The translations under genes and the position numbers were made by a program. Under the pieces are notes generated by a model that searched no databases, was not told the DNA's origin, and worked only from the letters and a program-made list of their open reading frames with translations. Shown in pieces: positions 34,554-43,604 of a stretch of DNA of 64,000 bases (position 1 is the first letter of the stretch; the number at the start of each line of letters is the position of its first letter). The DNA is from JAICMB01 sp963802915. Its GTDB lineage: Bacteria > Acidobacteriota > Terriglobia > Bryobacterales > Bryobacteraceae. The stretch lies in the NCBI GenBank assembly GCA_963802915.1, contig CAWDKQ010000015.1, forward strand, positions 434,001 to 498,000, given 5' to 3'.

Positions 34554-35825
34554 CTAAGGTCCCACGATGCGGTCGGTGCCAAGATAGGGCTGCAACGCGG
34601 ATGGCACCGATACGCTTCCGTCTTTCTGCTGGAAATTTTCTACGATCGCTACCCAGGTGCGCCCCACGGCCAGGCCGCTTCCGTTGAGCGTGTGCGCGAA
34701 CTCCGGCTTTCCTTTGCCGCTTCGCATTTTGATCGACGCGCGGCGCGCCTGGAAGCCCTCGAAGTTCGAACAGGACGAGATTTCTTTGTAGCCGTTCTGG
34801 CCGGGGAGCCAGACTTCGATGTCGTACGTTTTGGCGGAGGAGAAGCCCATGTCGCCGGTCGATAGAACAACGGTCCGGTATGGGAGCTCGAGACGCCTGA
34901 GAATATCCTCAGCGTCGGCGGTCAGTTTTTCGAGCTGTTCGTAGCTGTCCTCGGGATTCGAGAATTTCACCAGCTCGACCTTCTGAAATTGATGCTGCCG
35001 GATGATTCCGCGCACGTCGCGGCCATACGATCCAGCCTCGCTGCGGAAGCACGGCGTGTAGGCGCAGAGCGAGATCGGGAGGCGGCTCGCGTCCAGCGTT
35101 TCATCGCGGAAAAGATTTGTTACTGGAACCTCGGCCGTGGGCGCCAGCCAGAAATCGCTGCCCTCGATGTGGAAGAGATCTTCGGCAAACTTCGGAAGCT
35201 GACCCGTTCCGTAAAGCGAATCGGAGTTGATCATGAAGGGCGGCAGAACTTCCGTATAGCCGTGCTGCTGGGTGTGGACGTCGAGCATGAAGTTGATCAA
35301 AGCCCGTTCCAGCTTTGCGCCCAAGCCCCAGTAGACGGCGAATCGCGCGCCGGTAATCTTGGCCGCGCGCTCCAGGTCGAGAATTTTCAGTTCCGGACCT
35401 AGATCCCAGTGCGGCTTGGGTTCAAAATCGAACTCCCGAGGCGTGCCCCAACGGCGTACTTCGACGTTGTCGTCGGCTGATTTGCCCACCGGAACCGATT
35501 CGTGAGGAAGATTCGGAATCCCGCTCAGCATCCCGCGAAACTTCTCGTCGAGCAATTTGACTTGCGCGTCGAGCTCGGTGATGCGGTCCGCCATCTCGCG
35601 CACGCGCATTTGCTGCTCCGAGGTGTCGACGCCTTCGCGGCGCAGTTTTTGTATCTCGTCGCTTTGCTTGTTGCGATCCGCCTTGAGCTGCTCGGCTTCG
35701 GTGACCGCTTGACGCCGCTCGCCGTCGAGCTGCCGGAATGCGTCGATATCCAGCTTGAACCCTCGCGTCGCAAGGCGCTCGGCCACTGTGTCCAGGTTCG
35801 CCCGGAAAAACCCTAAATCATACAT
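34554..35825 (-). CDS. serS: Seryl-tRNA synthetase
   Basis: 423 residues. The N-terminal long coiled-coil arm (about 30-100, LKADRNKQSDEIQKLRREG) grips tRNA-Ser. The class II catalytic core follows: HGYTEVLPPFMINSDSLYGT, TSE-loop variant APTAEVPVTNLF, motif 2 FRSEAGSYGRDVRGIIRQHQ and motif 3 NGSGLAVGRTWVAIVENFQ. It charges tRNA-Ser and tRNA-Sec. Length is standard and the frame intact. Housekeeping genes follow upstream on the same strand (citrate synthase at 20 nt). Confidence 0.96.
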   Translation of the reverse strand: MYDLGFFRANLDTVAERLATRGFKLDIDAFRQLDGERRQAVTEAEQLKADRNKQSDEIQKLRREGVDTSEQQMRVREMADRITELDAQVKLLDEKFRGMLSGIPNLPHESVPVGKSADDNVEVRRWGTPREFDFEPKPHWDLGPELKILDLERAAKITGARFAVYWGLGAKLERALINFMLDVHTQQHGYTEVLPPFMINSDSLYGTGQLPKFAEDLFHIEGSDFWLAPTAEVPVTNLFRDETLDASRLPISLCAYTPCFRSEAGSYGRDVRGIIRQHQFQKVELVKFSNPEDSYEQLEKLTADAEDILRRLELPYRTVVLSTGDMGFSSAKTYDIEVWLPGQNGYKEISSCSNFEGFQARRASIKMRSGKGKPEFAHTLNGSGLAVGRTWVAIVENFQQKDGSVSVPSALQPYLGTDRIVGP

Positions 35826-35845
35826 TTTGTTTTAAGCGTGGTCCG

Positions 35846-36970
35846 CTACCGATTCGCGATCGGCACCCACTTCTGGCCGACAGGTTTCCCGATGTAATCC
35901 GCGCGGGGACGGATTAGCCGGTTGTTGCGATACTGCTCCAGGATGTGCGCCGTCCATCCCGACATGCGGCTCACCGCAAAAATGGGCGTGAAGATGTCGA
36001 TCGGAATGCCCAAGGAATAATATGTGGACGCCGAGTAGAAATCGACATTCGCATTGAGATGCTTCAGCTCTTTGACGGTTTCTTCGATTCTCTTGGAGGT
36101 CTGATACAGATCCAGGTGACCGGTACGGCGTCCTAATTCTTCCGACATGGAGCGAAGGTGAGTGGCGCGCGGGTCGTCGGTGCGATACACGCGGTGCCCG
36201 AATCCAGGGATTTTCACCTTGTTCGTGAGGCGCGCACGCACCTGATCGAGCGCGACGGACTCGGTGCCTGCCTGGAGAAGCATGCGAATCACATCTTCAT
36301 TCGCGCCGCCGTGCAGCGGACCTTTCAATGCGCCGATGGCCGACGTCACGGCCGAATGAATATCGGACAACGTAGCCGCGGTGACGCGGGCGGCAAAAGT
36401 GGACGCGTTCAATTCGTGGTCGGCGTGCAGGATTAACGCGACATCGAAGACGCGCTCCATCACGTCGTCAGGCTTTTTGCCTGTCAGCGTGTAAAGAAAA
36501 TTCGCTGCGAAACTAAGTTTGGGATCACCGTCGAGCACTTTCTCGCCGCTCCGCATACGATGGAAAGTGGTTACGATAGTGGCCGTCTGCGACATCAGGC
36601 GTCCGGCCTTTTCAAAGCTTGCTTCAATAGAATTGTCGCTGGCCTGGGGATCGTAGACGCCGAGCATAGAGACCGCGGTTCGCAGCACGTCCATGGGCGC
36701 GCCCTGGGGCACGGAGCGCAGGAATTCCGTCACCTCCGAGGGGATCGGACGAGCCTTCACGAGGGAAGCTTTGAGGGCGTCCAACTCCGACTGCTTGGGC
36801 AAAATACCGTGCCAAAGCAAATAGATGACTTCTTCGAAGGTGGCGTTCTCCGCCAGCGTGTGTATATCGAAGCCCTGGTAGCTGAGAATGCCCAGCTCTC
36901 CGTCGATATAGCAAATTTCCGATTGTGTGGCGACGACGCCTTCCAGCCCAGCTCCTGTTGTGGTGGCCAT
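35846..36970 (-). CDS. gltA: Citrate synthase (short, type I-like)
   Basis: 374 residues, the short form found in many bacteria and archaea. Catalytic region: LHADHELNASTFAARV, LKGPLHGGANEDVIRML and GFGHRVYRTDDPRATHLR, with the late acidic/aromatic region SRMSGWTAHILEQY. It condenses acetyl-CoA with oxaloacetate at the entry of the TCA cycle; a methylcitrate synthase activity cannot be excluded from sequence. It is followed by serS after 20 nt. Confidence 0.92.
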   Translation of the reverse strand: MATTTGAGLEGVVATQSEICYIDGELGILSYQGFDIHTLAENATFEEVIYLLWHGILPKQSELDALKASLVKARPIPSEVTEFLRSVPQGAPMDVLRTAVSMLGVYDPQASDNSIEASFEKAGRLMSQTATIVTTFHRMRSGEKVLDGDPKLSFAANFLYTLTGKKPDDVMERVFDVALILHADHELNASTFAARVTAATLSDIHSAVTSAIGALKGPLHGGANEDVIRMLLQAGTESVALDQVRARLTNKVKIPGFGHRVYRTDDPRATHLRSMSEELGRRTGHLDLYQTSKRIEETVKELKHLNANVDFYSASTYYSLGIPIDIFTPIFAVSRMSGWTAHILEQYRNNRLIRPRADYIGKPVGQKWVPIANR

Positions 36971-37009
36971 ATTCTTATTTCAAAGATACCTCAAGGCGTG
37001 GCACATGGC

Positions 37010-37480
37010 TCATTTTCGGGACAGGATTTCTTCTACAATCCCGGTTGTTGAATAACCGGGCTCCAGCGGTAGCGCCAGGACTTTCCCTCCCGCAGCTTCC
37101 ACCTCCTCGCGTCCGGCGATGAAATGCGCCCAATCGGCTCCCTTGATGAGAATGTCGGGGAGCACGGCAGCGATTAAATCGCGCGGCGTGTCTTCGTCGA
37201 AGAAGGTGACGGCATCCACGGCTTCGAGAGCGCATGCCAGATCCGCGCGGTCTTTTTGGTGAATGAGCGGACGGGAAGGTCCCTTGATCCGCTGCACGCT
37301 GGCGTCGGTGTTCAATGCCAGGATCAGGATATCGCCGAGAGAGCGGGCGCTTTCGAGCAACCGTATGTGGCCAGGATGCAGAATGTCGTAACAGCCATTG
37401 GTGAATACGACGGTCTTTCCTTCACGCTTCCACTGGGCCCGCGTTTCCACGAGCTGCGTCCGAGTATAGAATTTTCCCAA
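37010..37480 (-). CDS. rfaE2: D-glycero-beta-D-manno-heptose 1-phosphate adenylyltransferase
   Basis: 156 residues, equivalent to the C-terminal half of E. coli HldE. The nucleotidyltransferase signature is FTNGCYDILHPGHIRLLE (HxGH), followed by LNTDASVQRIKGPSRPLI and IKGADW. It activates heptose-1-phosphate to ADP-heptose for LPS core. Ends 3 nt... the downstream neighbour on this strand is citrate synthase; the upstream Imm53 gene stops 4 nt before its ATG, suggesting a shared transcript. Confidence 0.92.
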   Translation of the reverse strand: MGKFYTRTQLVETRAQWKREGKTVVFTNGCYDILHPGHIRLLESARSLGDILILALNTDASVQRIKGPSRPLIHQKDRADLACALEAVDAVTFFDEDTPRDLIAAVLPDILIKGADWAHFIAGREEVEAAGGKVLALPLEPGYSTTGIVEEILSRK

Positions 37481-37484
37481 GCGC

Positions 37485-37790
37485 CTATTTTACCGCCGGC
37501 TGCGAAGCCCAGCTTTGAAACACGTGCAGGATGGCCGCGAGTTTTTGCGGATCTCCTTCTCCATGAAACTGGTTGTGCGCGACCCGGCAGACCATCCAAT
37601 CCTTACTGGATTTTTGCGTCGACACCTCGCGCATCGTGAGCCCTTCGAAAGGCGTCTCTTCAAGATCGATCCGGACGAGCCAGCCCGGCGTCGCGAGCGA
37701 CTCTATGGTGATTCCATGCCCATGCTCCCAGGTGCCGTTCGACTGCTCCCGATACCACGCCTGAATAAACTGAATCGCGTCGCCCAACAT
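37485..37790 (-). CDS. Imm53-like immunity protein
   Basis: 101 residues. The sequence IQAWYREQSNGTWEHGHGIT, then ESLATPGWLVRIDLEETPFEG and DWMVCRVAHNQFHGEGDPQKL, ending ILHVFQSW, matches the Imm53 family, a predicted immunity protein of polymorphic-toxin systems. No toxin gene is adjacent, so it is an orphan immunity gene or has been adopted as a housekeeping small protein. Its stop is 4 nt before the rfaE2 start. Confidence 0.75.
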   Translation of the reverse strand: MLGDAIQFIQAWYREQSNGTWEHGHGITIESLATPGWLVRIDLEETPFEGLTMREVSTQKSSKDWMVCRVAHNQFHGEGDPQKLAAILHVFQSWASQPAVK

Positions 37791-37801
37791 GCCAGCACTC
37801 C

Positions 37802-38395
37802 TCAGGTTCGCACTTTATGCGATCTTCGCCCGAAAGCTTCCCTGCCGAGCTCATGCAGGAAGCGGCCGCCGAAAATGCCGATCGCGAGCAGGCTGCTGAA
37901 CAGCAGAACGGCATCGATACTGGTGCGGCCTTCGCGCTCCCAATAGACGTCTTTCAGGTTGAGCCAGAGCGCGAACTCATCGAGCGTGAGAGCCGCGCCG
38001 ACGCCATAAAGAAATGCCAGAATGCGGCCCATGGTTCGAGGATGCCGCGTCGGCTGCCACAACCAGCAGTATCCGACCGACAGGAGAAGCAGAATGCCCC
38101 AGACTAAATGATGGATGTGCTTCCCGCCAACCGCGACGTTGTGAAATGGTCCGCGGCCGGCCCGGATCGCGTGGGTAATCACTCGCACGGTGGCGAAGGC
38201 AATATAGAAACCCAGGGATGAAAACAGAAGCCGCTCGCGTGGCCGGTTCTCGCCAAAATGTTTCTTGTAAATGGCCCGCACACTCTCGTGCCGGACGCGT
38301 AGAAGAAGGACCGCGACGCCCAGCAGCAGGAATGAGAGAATGACAAGCGCCCAAGCTCCGGGGTGCTGAATGGGCAAAGAAGGCATCCGACTCAT
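37802..38395 (-). CDS. Conserved integral membrane protein
   Basis: 197 residues with about five TM helices (near 13-33, 60-75, 95-110, 128-142 and 160-178). Loop motifs VGGKHIHHLVWGILLLL and LTLDEFALWLNLKDVYWERE are distinctive; the His cluster and acidic residues hint at a metal or proton function. No function is assigned. Its start is 35 nt from the divergent DUF2891 gene and its stop is 11 nt before the Imm53 start. Confidence 0.75.
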   Translation of the reverse strand: MSRMPSLPIQHPGAWALVILSFLLLGVAVLLLRVRHESVRAIYKKHFGENRPRERLLFSSLGFYIAFATVRVITHAIRAGRGPFHNVAVGGKHIHHLVWGILLLLSVGYCWLWQPTRHPRTMGRILAFLYGVGAALTLDEFALWLNLKDVYWEREGRTSIDAVLLFSSLLAIGIFGGRFLHELGREAFGRRSHKVRT

Positions 38396-38430
38396 CGTAT
38401 CCTCAATTCTCGCGGTACGCTGTACGTTGA

Positions 38431-39489
38431 ATGACCCGGCTCTTGATTCTTTTGCTGTTAGTCGCTACTGCCATGGCCGATGATCTGACACCACAAACCG
38501 CGGCGCGTTTCGCGAAACTTGCGCTCGCGTGCGTGCATCGCGAGTATCCCAACAAGATCGCGCACGTTCTCAACTCGGACGCCGATATCAAGGGTCCGCG
38601 CGAGCTCACGCCCGCTTTCTATGGATGCTTCGACTGGCATTCGTCCGTACACGGCCACTGGCTTCTGGCGCGCCTGGCTCGCACGTTCCCGGACGCTGCC
38701 TTCACAGCAGATGCCACCGCCGCACTGGGGCAGAGTCTTACGCCCGCGAATCTGAAAGGCGAAGCGGAATATATCGGCGGTACTGGCCGCGAGAGTTTCG
38801 AGCGTCCTTACGGGCTCGCGTGGCTTCTGCAGCTTGATGCCGAGCTGCGCGAATGGAACTCTCCACAGGCGCGGTATTGGTCGACATCCATGCAGCCGGT
38901 CGAGGATGCAGCGGTGCGCCGGACGTCCGATTGGTTGAAGAAACTGACTCACCCTATCCGAAGCGGCGAACACAGCAATACTGCATTTGCGCTGGGCCTG
39001 ATGGTCGATTATTCCCGCGTTGCCGGCAATCACGAATTTGAAAAGTTGCTCAGCGCCAAAATTCGGGAGTTCTATTTGCCGGATCGTGCCTGTCCGGTGA
39101 ACTATGAACCGTCTGGCGAAGATTTTCTTTCGCCCTGTCTGGCGGAGGCCGACGCCGTCCGCCGCGTTGTCCACGGCCAGGAGTTTGCCAATTGGCTGGG
39201 ACAGTTTCTTCCTTCGATCGCCTCGTTTCAACCGGCTATCGTGGCCGATCCGACCGACGGCAAGCTCGCCCATCTGGATGGCTTGAATCTAAGCCGCGCA
39301 TGGATGCTGGATGGCATCGCTTCCGCACTTCCTCCCGGAGACAAGCATGTCGCGACATTCCGCGCCGCTGCGAGACAGCATGCCGAGCCCGGATTACGCA
39401 GCGTGACGGGCGAACATTACGAAGGCGGGCACTGGCTCGGCAGTTTTGCGGTTTATCTCTTGACAAAACGGGGCATCGCACAACCGTAA
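38431..39489 (+). CDS. Exported DUF2891 protein
   Basis: 352 residues with a signal peptide (MTRLLILLLLVATAMADD). The family core is clear: PAFYGCFDWHSSVHGHWLLARL, YGLAWLLQLDAELREW, EHSNTAFALGLMVDYSRV and GGHWLGSFAVYLLT. DUF2891 forms an alpha/alpha-toroid-like fold; the conserved His/Trp motif suggests a hydrolase, but no reaction is established. It is transcribed alone, divergent from the membrane protein. Confidence 0.88.
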   Translation: MTRLLILLLLVATAMADDLTPQTAARFAKLALACVHREYPNKIAHVLNSDADIKGPRELTPAFYGCFDWHSSVHGHWLLARLARTFPDAAFTADATAALGQSLTPANLKGEAEYIGGTGRESFERPYGLAWLLQLDAELREWNSPQARYWSTSMQPVEDAAVRRTSDWLKKLTHPIRSGEHSNTAFALGLMVDYSRVAGNHEFEKLLSAKIREFYLPDRACPVNYEPSGEDFLSPCLAEADAVRRVVHGQEFANWLGQFLPSIASFQPAIVADPTDGKLAHLDGLNLSRAWMLDGIASALPPGDKHVATFRAAARQHAEPGLRSVTGEHYEGGHWLGSFAVYLLTKRGIAQP

Positions 39490-39589
39490 GTTGTGATATG
39501 CTTCAAAATCCGAGAATTTAACGTCGGCTAGCCTGCTGAGGCCAGTCGCGTCAGTGTAGTCAAAAGGACGATTCAGAGGAGGAGTGTTT

Positions 39590-41401
39590 ATGCGTTCCAT
39601 TCGCGTTTTCATGCTTTTATGTACTCTCGCACCAATAGGTTTCGCGCAACTGAGTACGGACCAGAAAGTAGCCGATTTTAATCAGTTGGCTGCTTTGTAC
39701 GCCAAGAATTATGCCCCATATGAGCTAAAGATCAGTCTTATCGGGTTCGACCTGTATAACATCCAGCCCTGGCTGACGCAGGTGCAGCAGTCGCAGACGG
39801 ATCTGGAGTTTTACGATATCTGCGTCAAATACGTCGCGAGCCTTCAGGATAGCCACGATGAATTTATATTACCGTCGATCTTCGAAGCATGGCTGCACAT
39901 GGATGTCGATATCTACGATGGCAAGGTTCTCATCGCCGACATTGACACCAGCTATCTTTCACCCCGCAGGTACCCGTTGCAGATCGGAGACGAAATCGTT
40001 TCCGTTGATGGCACGTCGGCCGCGGATTTGATTACTTCGTTTCTGCCCTATTCAGTCAACGGCGAGGCCAACGCCACAAGCCGAATGCGACTGGCAGCCG
40101 GCGCGATCATGGACCGGTACCAGGGATGGATGCCGAACGCCACCGCGATCGGCGAAGATGCGACGGTTGTGGTTAAGAGCCAGACCGGAAAATCGGCGAC
40201 CTATACTATTCCGTGGGACAAAATCGGTGCCCCGATTGTGAGCGAGGGACCGGTACCGTCTCCGCAGGCACTGCTTGCGAGCGGTAGAGAGCGCAGGGGA
40301 GTTCCGAACGGCGTCCGCGTGGTGAACCGCCGTCCTCTCCCGAGCCGCGCGAGCCGCTGGGGAGTTTATCAAGGCGTACGGCCGTCGACGACGCCGGCCG
40401 CAGTGCCGACTTACATGAATGCGATGATGAAACTCCGCCACATGGTGGCTGCTCCGCCGCTGGGCGCATTCGGATCCGTCGGACTTTACCCGTTCGACAA
40501 TCCCATACCGTTGTTTAATCCGCCCGATGGTTTCACACTTCGCCTCGGCGCGAATTCGACTGACGAATTCATTTCCGGCACTTACCCCGTCGGAACGAGC
40601 ACGATCGGCTACATACGCATCTGGACCATGGAACCCGACGATGAAACCACCGCTTTGACCCAGTTCCAAACCGAAATTCAATATATGCAGCAGAACACGG
40701 ATGGCCTGGTGGTCGACATCATGGATAACGGCGGAGGCGACGGATGCTACTCGCAAACCCTTGCCTCTATGCTGACACCGTACACGTTCCGAGGCTTGTC
40801 GGCCCAGATCCGGGCGACTGAGAACTGGGTTGAGGATTTTTCGGAGTCGGTAGTAGAGGCGCAGCAACAGGGCGCGCCGGGGTATGTTGTCGCTCTTTAT
40901 AAGAACTATCTGACTGACGTCGAAGAGGCGCTGGCTCAGAATCGCGGAGATACCGGAAACGAGCCACTTTGCAGCTACACGTTCGATGTCACTCCTGCGA
41001 CCGACGATAAGGGGAACATCATCGCATACCAGAAGCCCATCCTCGTGCTTACCGACAGCTTCACTTTGTCGGCGGCTGAGATTTTCGCGATGTTCCTACA
41101 GGACTCGAAGCGCGCCACGATATTCGGGACGCTTACGGACGGGGGCGGTGGAAACGTCGTGGAATTCTACAGCGCTACAAACTACTCAGAAGGATATGCC
41201 CGCGTTACCGAGAGTTTGATTACTCGCGCTCAGGCCGTGCAGGTGCCCGGTTTCCCATCCAGCGTCTATTACGACGGCATCGGTATTTATCCGGATATCG
41301 TGCAGGATTATCAGACCGAGGACAACCTGGTGAACAATGGGTCGACGTTCGTGACGGCGTTCAGCACGGCGATTTCGGGTTTGATCACGAAGAGCAATTA
41401 A
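39590..41401 (+). CDS. Secreted S41 (tail-specific) peptidase-like protein
   Basis: 603 residues; the ATG at 39590 is 7 nt behind AGGAGG. A signal peptide (MRSIRVFMLLCTLAPIGFAQ) is followed by a helical region with LQDSHDEF, a PDZ-like part (YPLQIGDEIVSVDGTSAADL) and the S41 core: IGYIRIWTMEP, LVVDIMDNGGG, and PILVLTDSFTLSAAEIFAMFLQ with the catalytic-serine region. A stretch at about residues 225-268 (SGRERRGVPNGVRVVNRR...) is unusually Arg-rich and may reflect two compensating indels at about 40270-40390. The substrate is unknown. Confidence 0.85.
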   Translation: MRSIRVFMLLCTLAPIGFAQLSTDQKVADFNQLAALYAKNYAPYELKISLIGFDLYNIQPWLTQVQQSQTDLEFYDICVKYVASLQDSHDEFILPSIFEAWLHMDVDIYDGKVLIADIDTSYLSPRRYPLQIGDEIVSVDGTSAADLITSFLPYSVNGEANATSRMRLAAGAIMDRYQGWMPNATAIGEDATVVVKSQTGKSATYTIPWDKIGAPIVSEGPVPSPQALLASGRERRGVPNGVRVVNRRPLPSRASRWGVYQGVRPSTTPAAVPTYMNAMMKLRHMVAAPPLGAFGSVGLYPFDNPIPLFNPPDGFTLRLGANSTDEFISGTYPVGTSTIGYIRIWTMEPDDETTALTQFQTEIQYMQQNTDGLVVDIMDNGGGDGCYSQTLASMLTPYTFRGLSAQIRATENWVEDFSESVVEAQQQGAPGYVVALYKNYLTDVEEALAQNRGDTGNEPLCSYTFDVTPATDDKGNIIAYQKPILVLTDSFTLSAAEIFAMFLQDSKRATIFGTLTDGGGGNVVEFYSATNYSEGYARVTESLITRAQAVQVPGFPSSVYYDGIGIYPDIVQDYQTEDNLVNNGSTFVTAFSTAISGLITKSN

Positions 41402-41463
41402 CAATCATTGCAGCATCGGGCGGCAGGTCCGTTCAGAACGAGCCTGCCGGTTCGGCTGAACAC

Positions 41464-41623
41464 TTAAGGCCAATCCTGCGAGGCGTGCCGAAGCTCGCCG
41501 GTATTGGGGACTAATCCGATGCGTCCAGGTCCGAAGACCGGCGACGCCTTTGTCTTCGCGAATCCGTTCAGCTATTCTGGCGAGGTCGTCAGCGGCGTGG
41601 GTCGTCCAACGGGCACGCATCAA
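41464..41623 (-). pseudogene. Decayed RelE/ParE-type toxin
   Basis: The start MMRARWTTHAADDLARIAERI is a typical ParE/RelE N-terminus. After a frame change the C-terminal pieces GRIGLVPNTGEL and RHASQDWP are found joined, though in intact toxins about 30 residues separate them; a stretch after REDKGVAG is also missing. The frame with proper ending stops at 41464; the uninterrupted frame runs to 41405 with no sense. Two internal deletions plus a frameshift make it a true relic. Its start overlaps the antitoxin stop by 4 nt. Confidence 0.65.
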
Positions 41624-41837
41624 CCGCGGAACATTCTTTCGATGCGCTCAACTACCTCATCGTGCTCCAACAAGTCGCCATGGCGAACTGAAGCTCGGGC
41701 CGCCTCTACCGCTTCAAAAAAACGGGCGTCGTAGTCCACTAACCGTTCAATCGCTTCTCTCGGGAGTGTCTCGGGATCGCGTCCGGTTTGGGTGGCGATG
41801 CGTCCAATTTGGCTTGCAAATCGGCGGGCAGATTCAC
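41620..41837 (-). CDS. CopG-like antitoxin, 1-nt frameshift near the start
   Basis: The best reading starts with GTG at 41837 (VNLPADLQAKLD), then after a missing base near 41803 continues RIATQTGRDPETLPREAIER, VDYDARFFEAVEAARA and GDLLEHDEVVERIERMF. This is the ribbon-helix-helix antitoxin layout with a toxin-binding C-terminal helix, about 73 residues. It lies upstream of, and overlaps, the broken toxin. Confidence 0.68.
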
Positions 41838-41874
41838 TTCCGTATATCAAGCCTAAAGACGCCTGGTGTTGTAG

Positions 41875-42909
41875 TCAACTCACCGAGGTTGTCGAGATGG
41901 CCCGGGTTTCCGTCTCAACCGGTAAAGCGGCCGGTTCTGGCCGGAACCATTGCGCGATACTTTCGTCGCTTACTCGCCGGTGGCGCATGATCCAGCGACG
42001 CCGGCTCAGGGCGCGGGGAAAGCATTGCGCCAGGCGCCAAAACGCTGGAAGCGATCCTTGTTCCCACAGCAGACAGGCTCCCACCACCAAAAGGTCCCGC
42101 GTTGTCATTGGAAGCCAGAAGCGACGGTACAGCCCGCTGCTCGCATTCTTGATGCGCATCAGGAAGCGATTCTTCACGGAATGCATGTTCAGAACGCCCG
42201 GTACGGCCCGGCGGTCGCCTGGTCCGACGCTCCGGACGTGGTAGCCGACGGCGTCCGGCACGTACAAACAGCGCCAGCCCATCAACTGGGCCCGCCAGGC
42301 GACATCGGCATCTTCCCGATAGGCGAAAAAGTCGGGATCGAAGAATTCTCCGCTTCCGGAAATATCGTCGATCATGTCACGGCGGTAGAGCGCGGCGGCC
42401 GCGCTCGCGCCAAAAACGTACTCCAGTTCACGATACTGCCCTTCATCCGGCTCTTTCCAGCCGCGATCGAAATGGCGCATCTCAGGGGTGAAGTAAATGC
42501 CGGTGGTGTCGATCACGTCGCGCCGGAAAGGCTTCAGATCCCTTCCGATCGCCAACAGGCGGCCACATACTGTCCCGACCATATCATCGAGCTGACCGGC
42601 GTCCACCAACTCGGCGATGAATCCGGGCCTTAAAACGACGTCCGGGTTGAGTACCAGCACCCAATGGCTTGCGCTCATGCGAATTGCCTGGTTCTGAGCC
42701 GCGGCAAATCCGACATTGGTGTCGTTCAACTCCACCTTTACGCGGTCTTCGTACTTGGAGAGGATCTCGCGGGTGCCGTCGGTGGAAGCGTTGTCTACAA
42801 TTGCTATCTCCAGATGGGGGTAATCCTGTCGAAATAATGACCGCAGGCACGGTTCCAGATATTCGAGGCTGTTGTAAGTAACAATAGTGACGCAAACGGA
42901 TTCATGCAT
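41875..42909 (-). CDS. Glycosyltransferase family 2, rhamnosyltransferase-like
   Basis: 344 residues. The GT-A core is VTIVTYNSLEYLEPCLRSLF, IAIVDNASTDGTREIL (UDP/dTDP-sugar site), WVLVLNPDVVLRPGF (DxD-like) and AALYRRDMIDDISGSGEFFD followed by FFAYREDADVAWRA. It probably adds a sugar to a surface polysaccharide at the inner membrane. The C-terminal ~80 residues are basic with one amphipathic segment. It is divergent from the sigma factor gene, 143 nt away. Another GT2 and a sugar epimerase lie 8-10 kb downstream. Confidence 0.88.
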   Translation of the reverse strand: MHESVCVTIVTYNSLEYLEPCLRSLFRQDYPHLEIAIVDNASTDGTREILSKYEDRVKVELNDTNVGFAAAQNQAIRMSASHWVLVLNPDVVLRPGFIAELVDAGQLDDMVGTVCGRLLAIGRDLKPFRRDVIDTTGIYFTPEMRHFDRGWKEPDEGQYRELEYVFGASAAAALYRRDMIDDISGSGEFFDPDFFAYREDADVAWRAQLMGWRCLYVPDAVGYHVRSVGPGDRRAVPGVLNMHSVKNRFLMRIKNASSGLYRRFWLPMTTRDLLVVGACLLWEQGSLPAFWRLAQCFPRALSRRRWIMRHRRVSDESIAQWFRPEPAALPVETETRAISTTSVS

Positions 42910-42933
42910 GGGTAAGAGCTAGGCAATCGTCAC

Positions 42934-43024
42934 AAAGACCCTTGACCCCCAAGTTGCACTACACTCGGCGGGGCAAAATATTTTTTGCGGCCCTGTAGTT
43001 GGATTGGGTTTCCAGAGGGTCTTT
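42934..43024. promoter_or_regulatory. Inverted repeats in the control region before the ECF sigma gene
   Basis: AAAGACCC (42934-42941) is repeated inverted as GGGTCTTT (43017-43024). Between them lies GCAAAA-TATT-TTTTGC (42973-42988). The arms could serve as operator sites or bring the region into a cruciform. No consensus sigma-70 promoter stands out. Confidence 0.3.
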
Positions 43025-43052
43025 GGACAGACTGCTACGACTTTGAGAATAG

Positions 43053-43604
43053 ATGTCATCGTTTTCGCTGGGCAAAGAGCTTGCGGGAACCGTCCGCCGG
43101 GACGGCACCACGACTCCGTTACAGGACGAGGTGGCGCAGTTGTTCCTGGAAGCCCGCGACGATGTATACCGATATTTGTTGAGCCTTGGGCTCTATCCCC
43201 CGCAAGCGCAAGAGGGGGCTCAGGAAGTTTTTCTGCGGCTGTACGCCACACTCAAGAAAGGCGAAAAAATTCAGAACCCACGGGCCTGGATTTTTCGCGT
43301 GGCACACAATCACGGGCTAAAGATCCGTTCGCGGCAAACTTCTCAAGCCCCCTTCGATACCGAATTGGAAACGCGAATTGCGAGTTCGGAAATGAATCCG
43401 GAACAGAGCGCCCTGGAGCGCGAACAAACTCTTCGATTCCACAAAGCCGTGCAGGGGCTTTCCGAACAACAACAACGCTGCCTGTTCTTACGGCTCGAAG
43501 GTCTACGATATCCCGAAATTGCTTCCGCCCTCGGAATCAGCGCGTCGGCGGTCGGCGAATTTCTCAGACGCGCTATTTCGAAATTGAAAAGGGGTGAACT
43601 ATGA
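43053..43604 (+). CDS. ECF-type RNA polymerase sigma factor
   Basis: 183 residues. Region 2 is seen as LFLEARDDVYRYLLSLGLYP and AQEVFLRLYATLKKGEKIQN with PRAWIFRVAHN, and region 4 as LSEQQQRCLFLRLEGLRYPE plus ALGISASAVGEFLRRAISKL. It directs RNA polymerase to target promoters when released by its anti-sigma factor, encoded next with an ATGA overlap. The third gene is a TonB receptor, suggesting cell-surface signalling. Confidence 0.92.
   Translation: MSSFSLGKELAGTVRRDGTTTPLQDEVAQLFLEARDDVYRYLLSLGLYPPQAQEGAQEVFLRLYATLKKGEKIQNPRAWIFRVAHNHGLKIRSRQTSQAPFDTELETRIASSEMNPEQSALEREQTLRFHKAVQGLSEQQQRCLFLRLEGLRYPEIASALGISASAVGEFLRRAISKLKRGEL

Noticed and set aside
42934..43024. Insertion-sequence ends around the sigma gene promoter
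   Set aside because: The 8-bp inverted arms enclose only 75 bp with no transposase and no target duplication.
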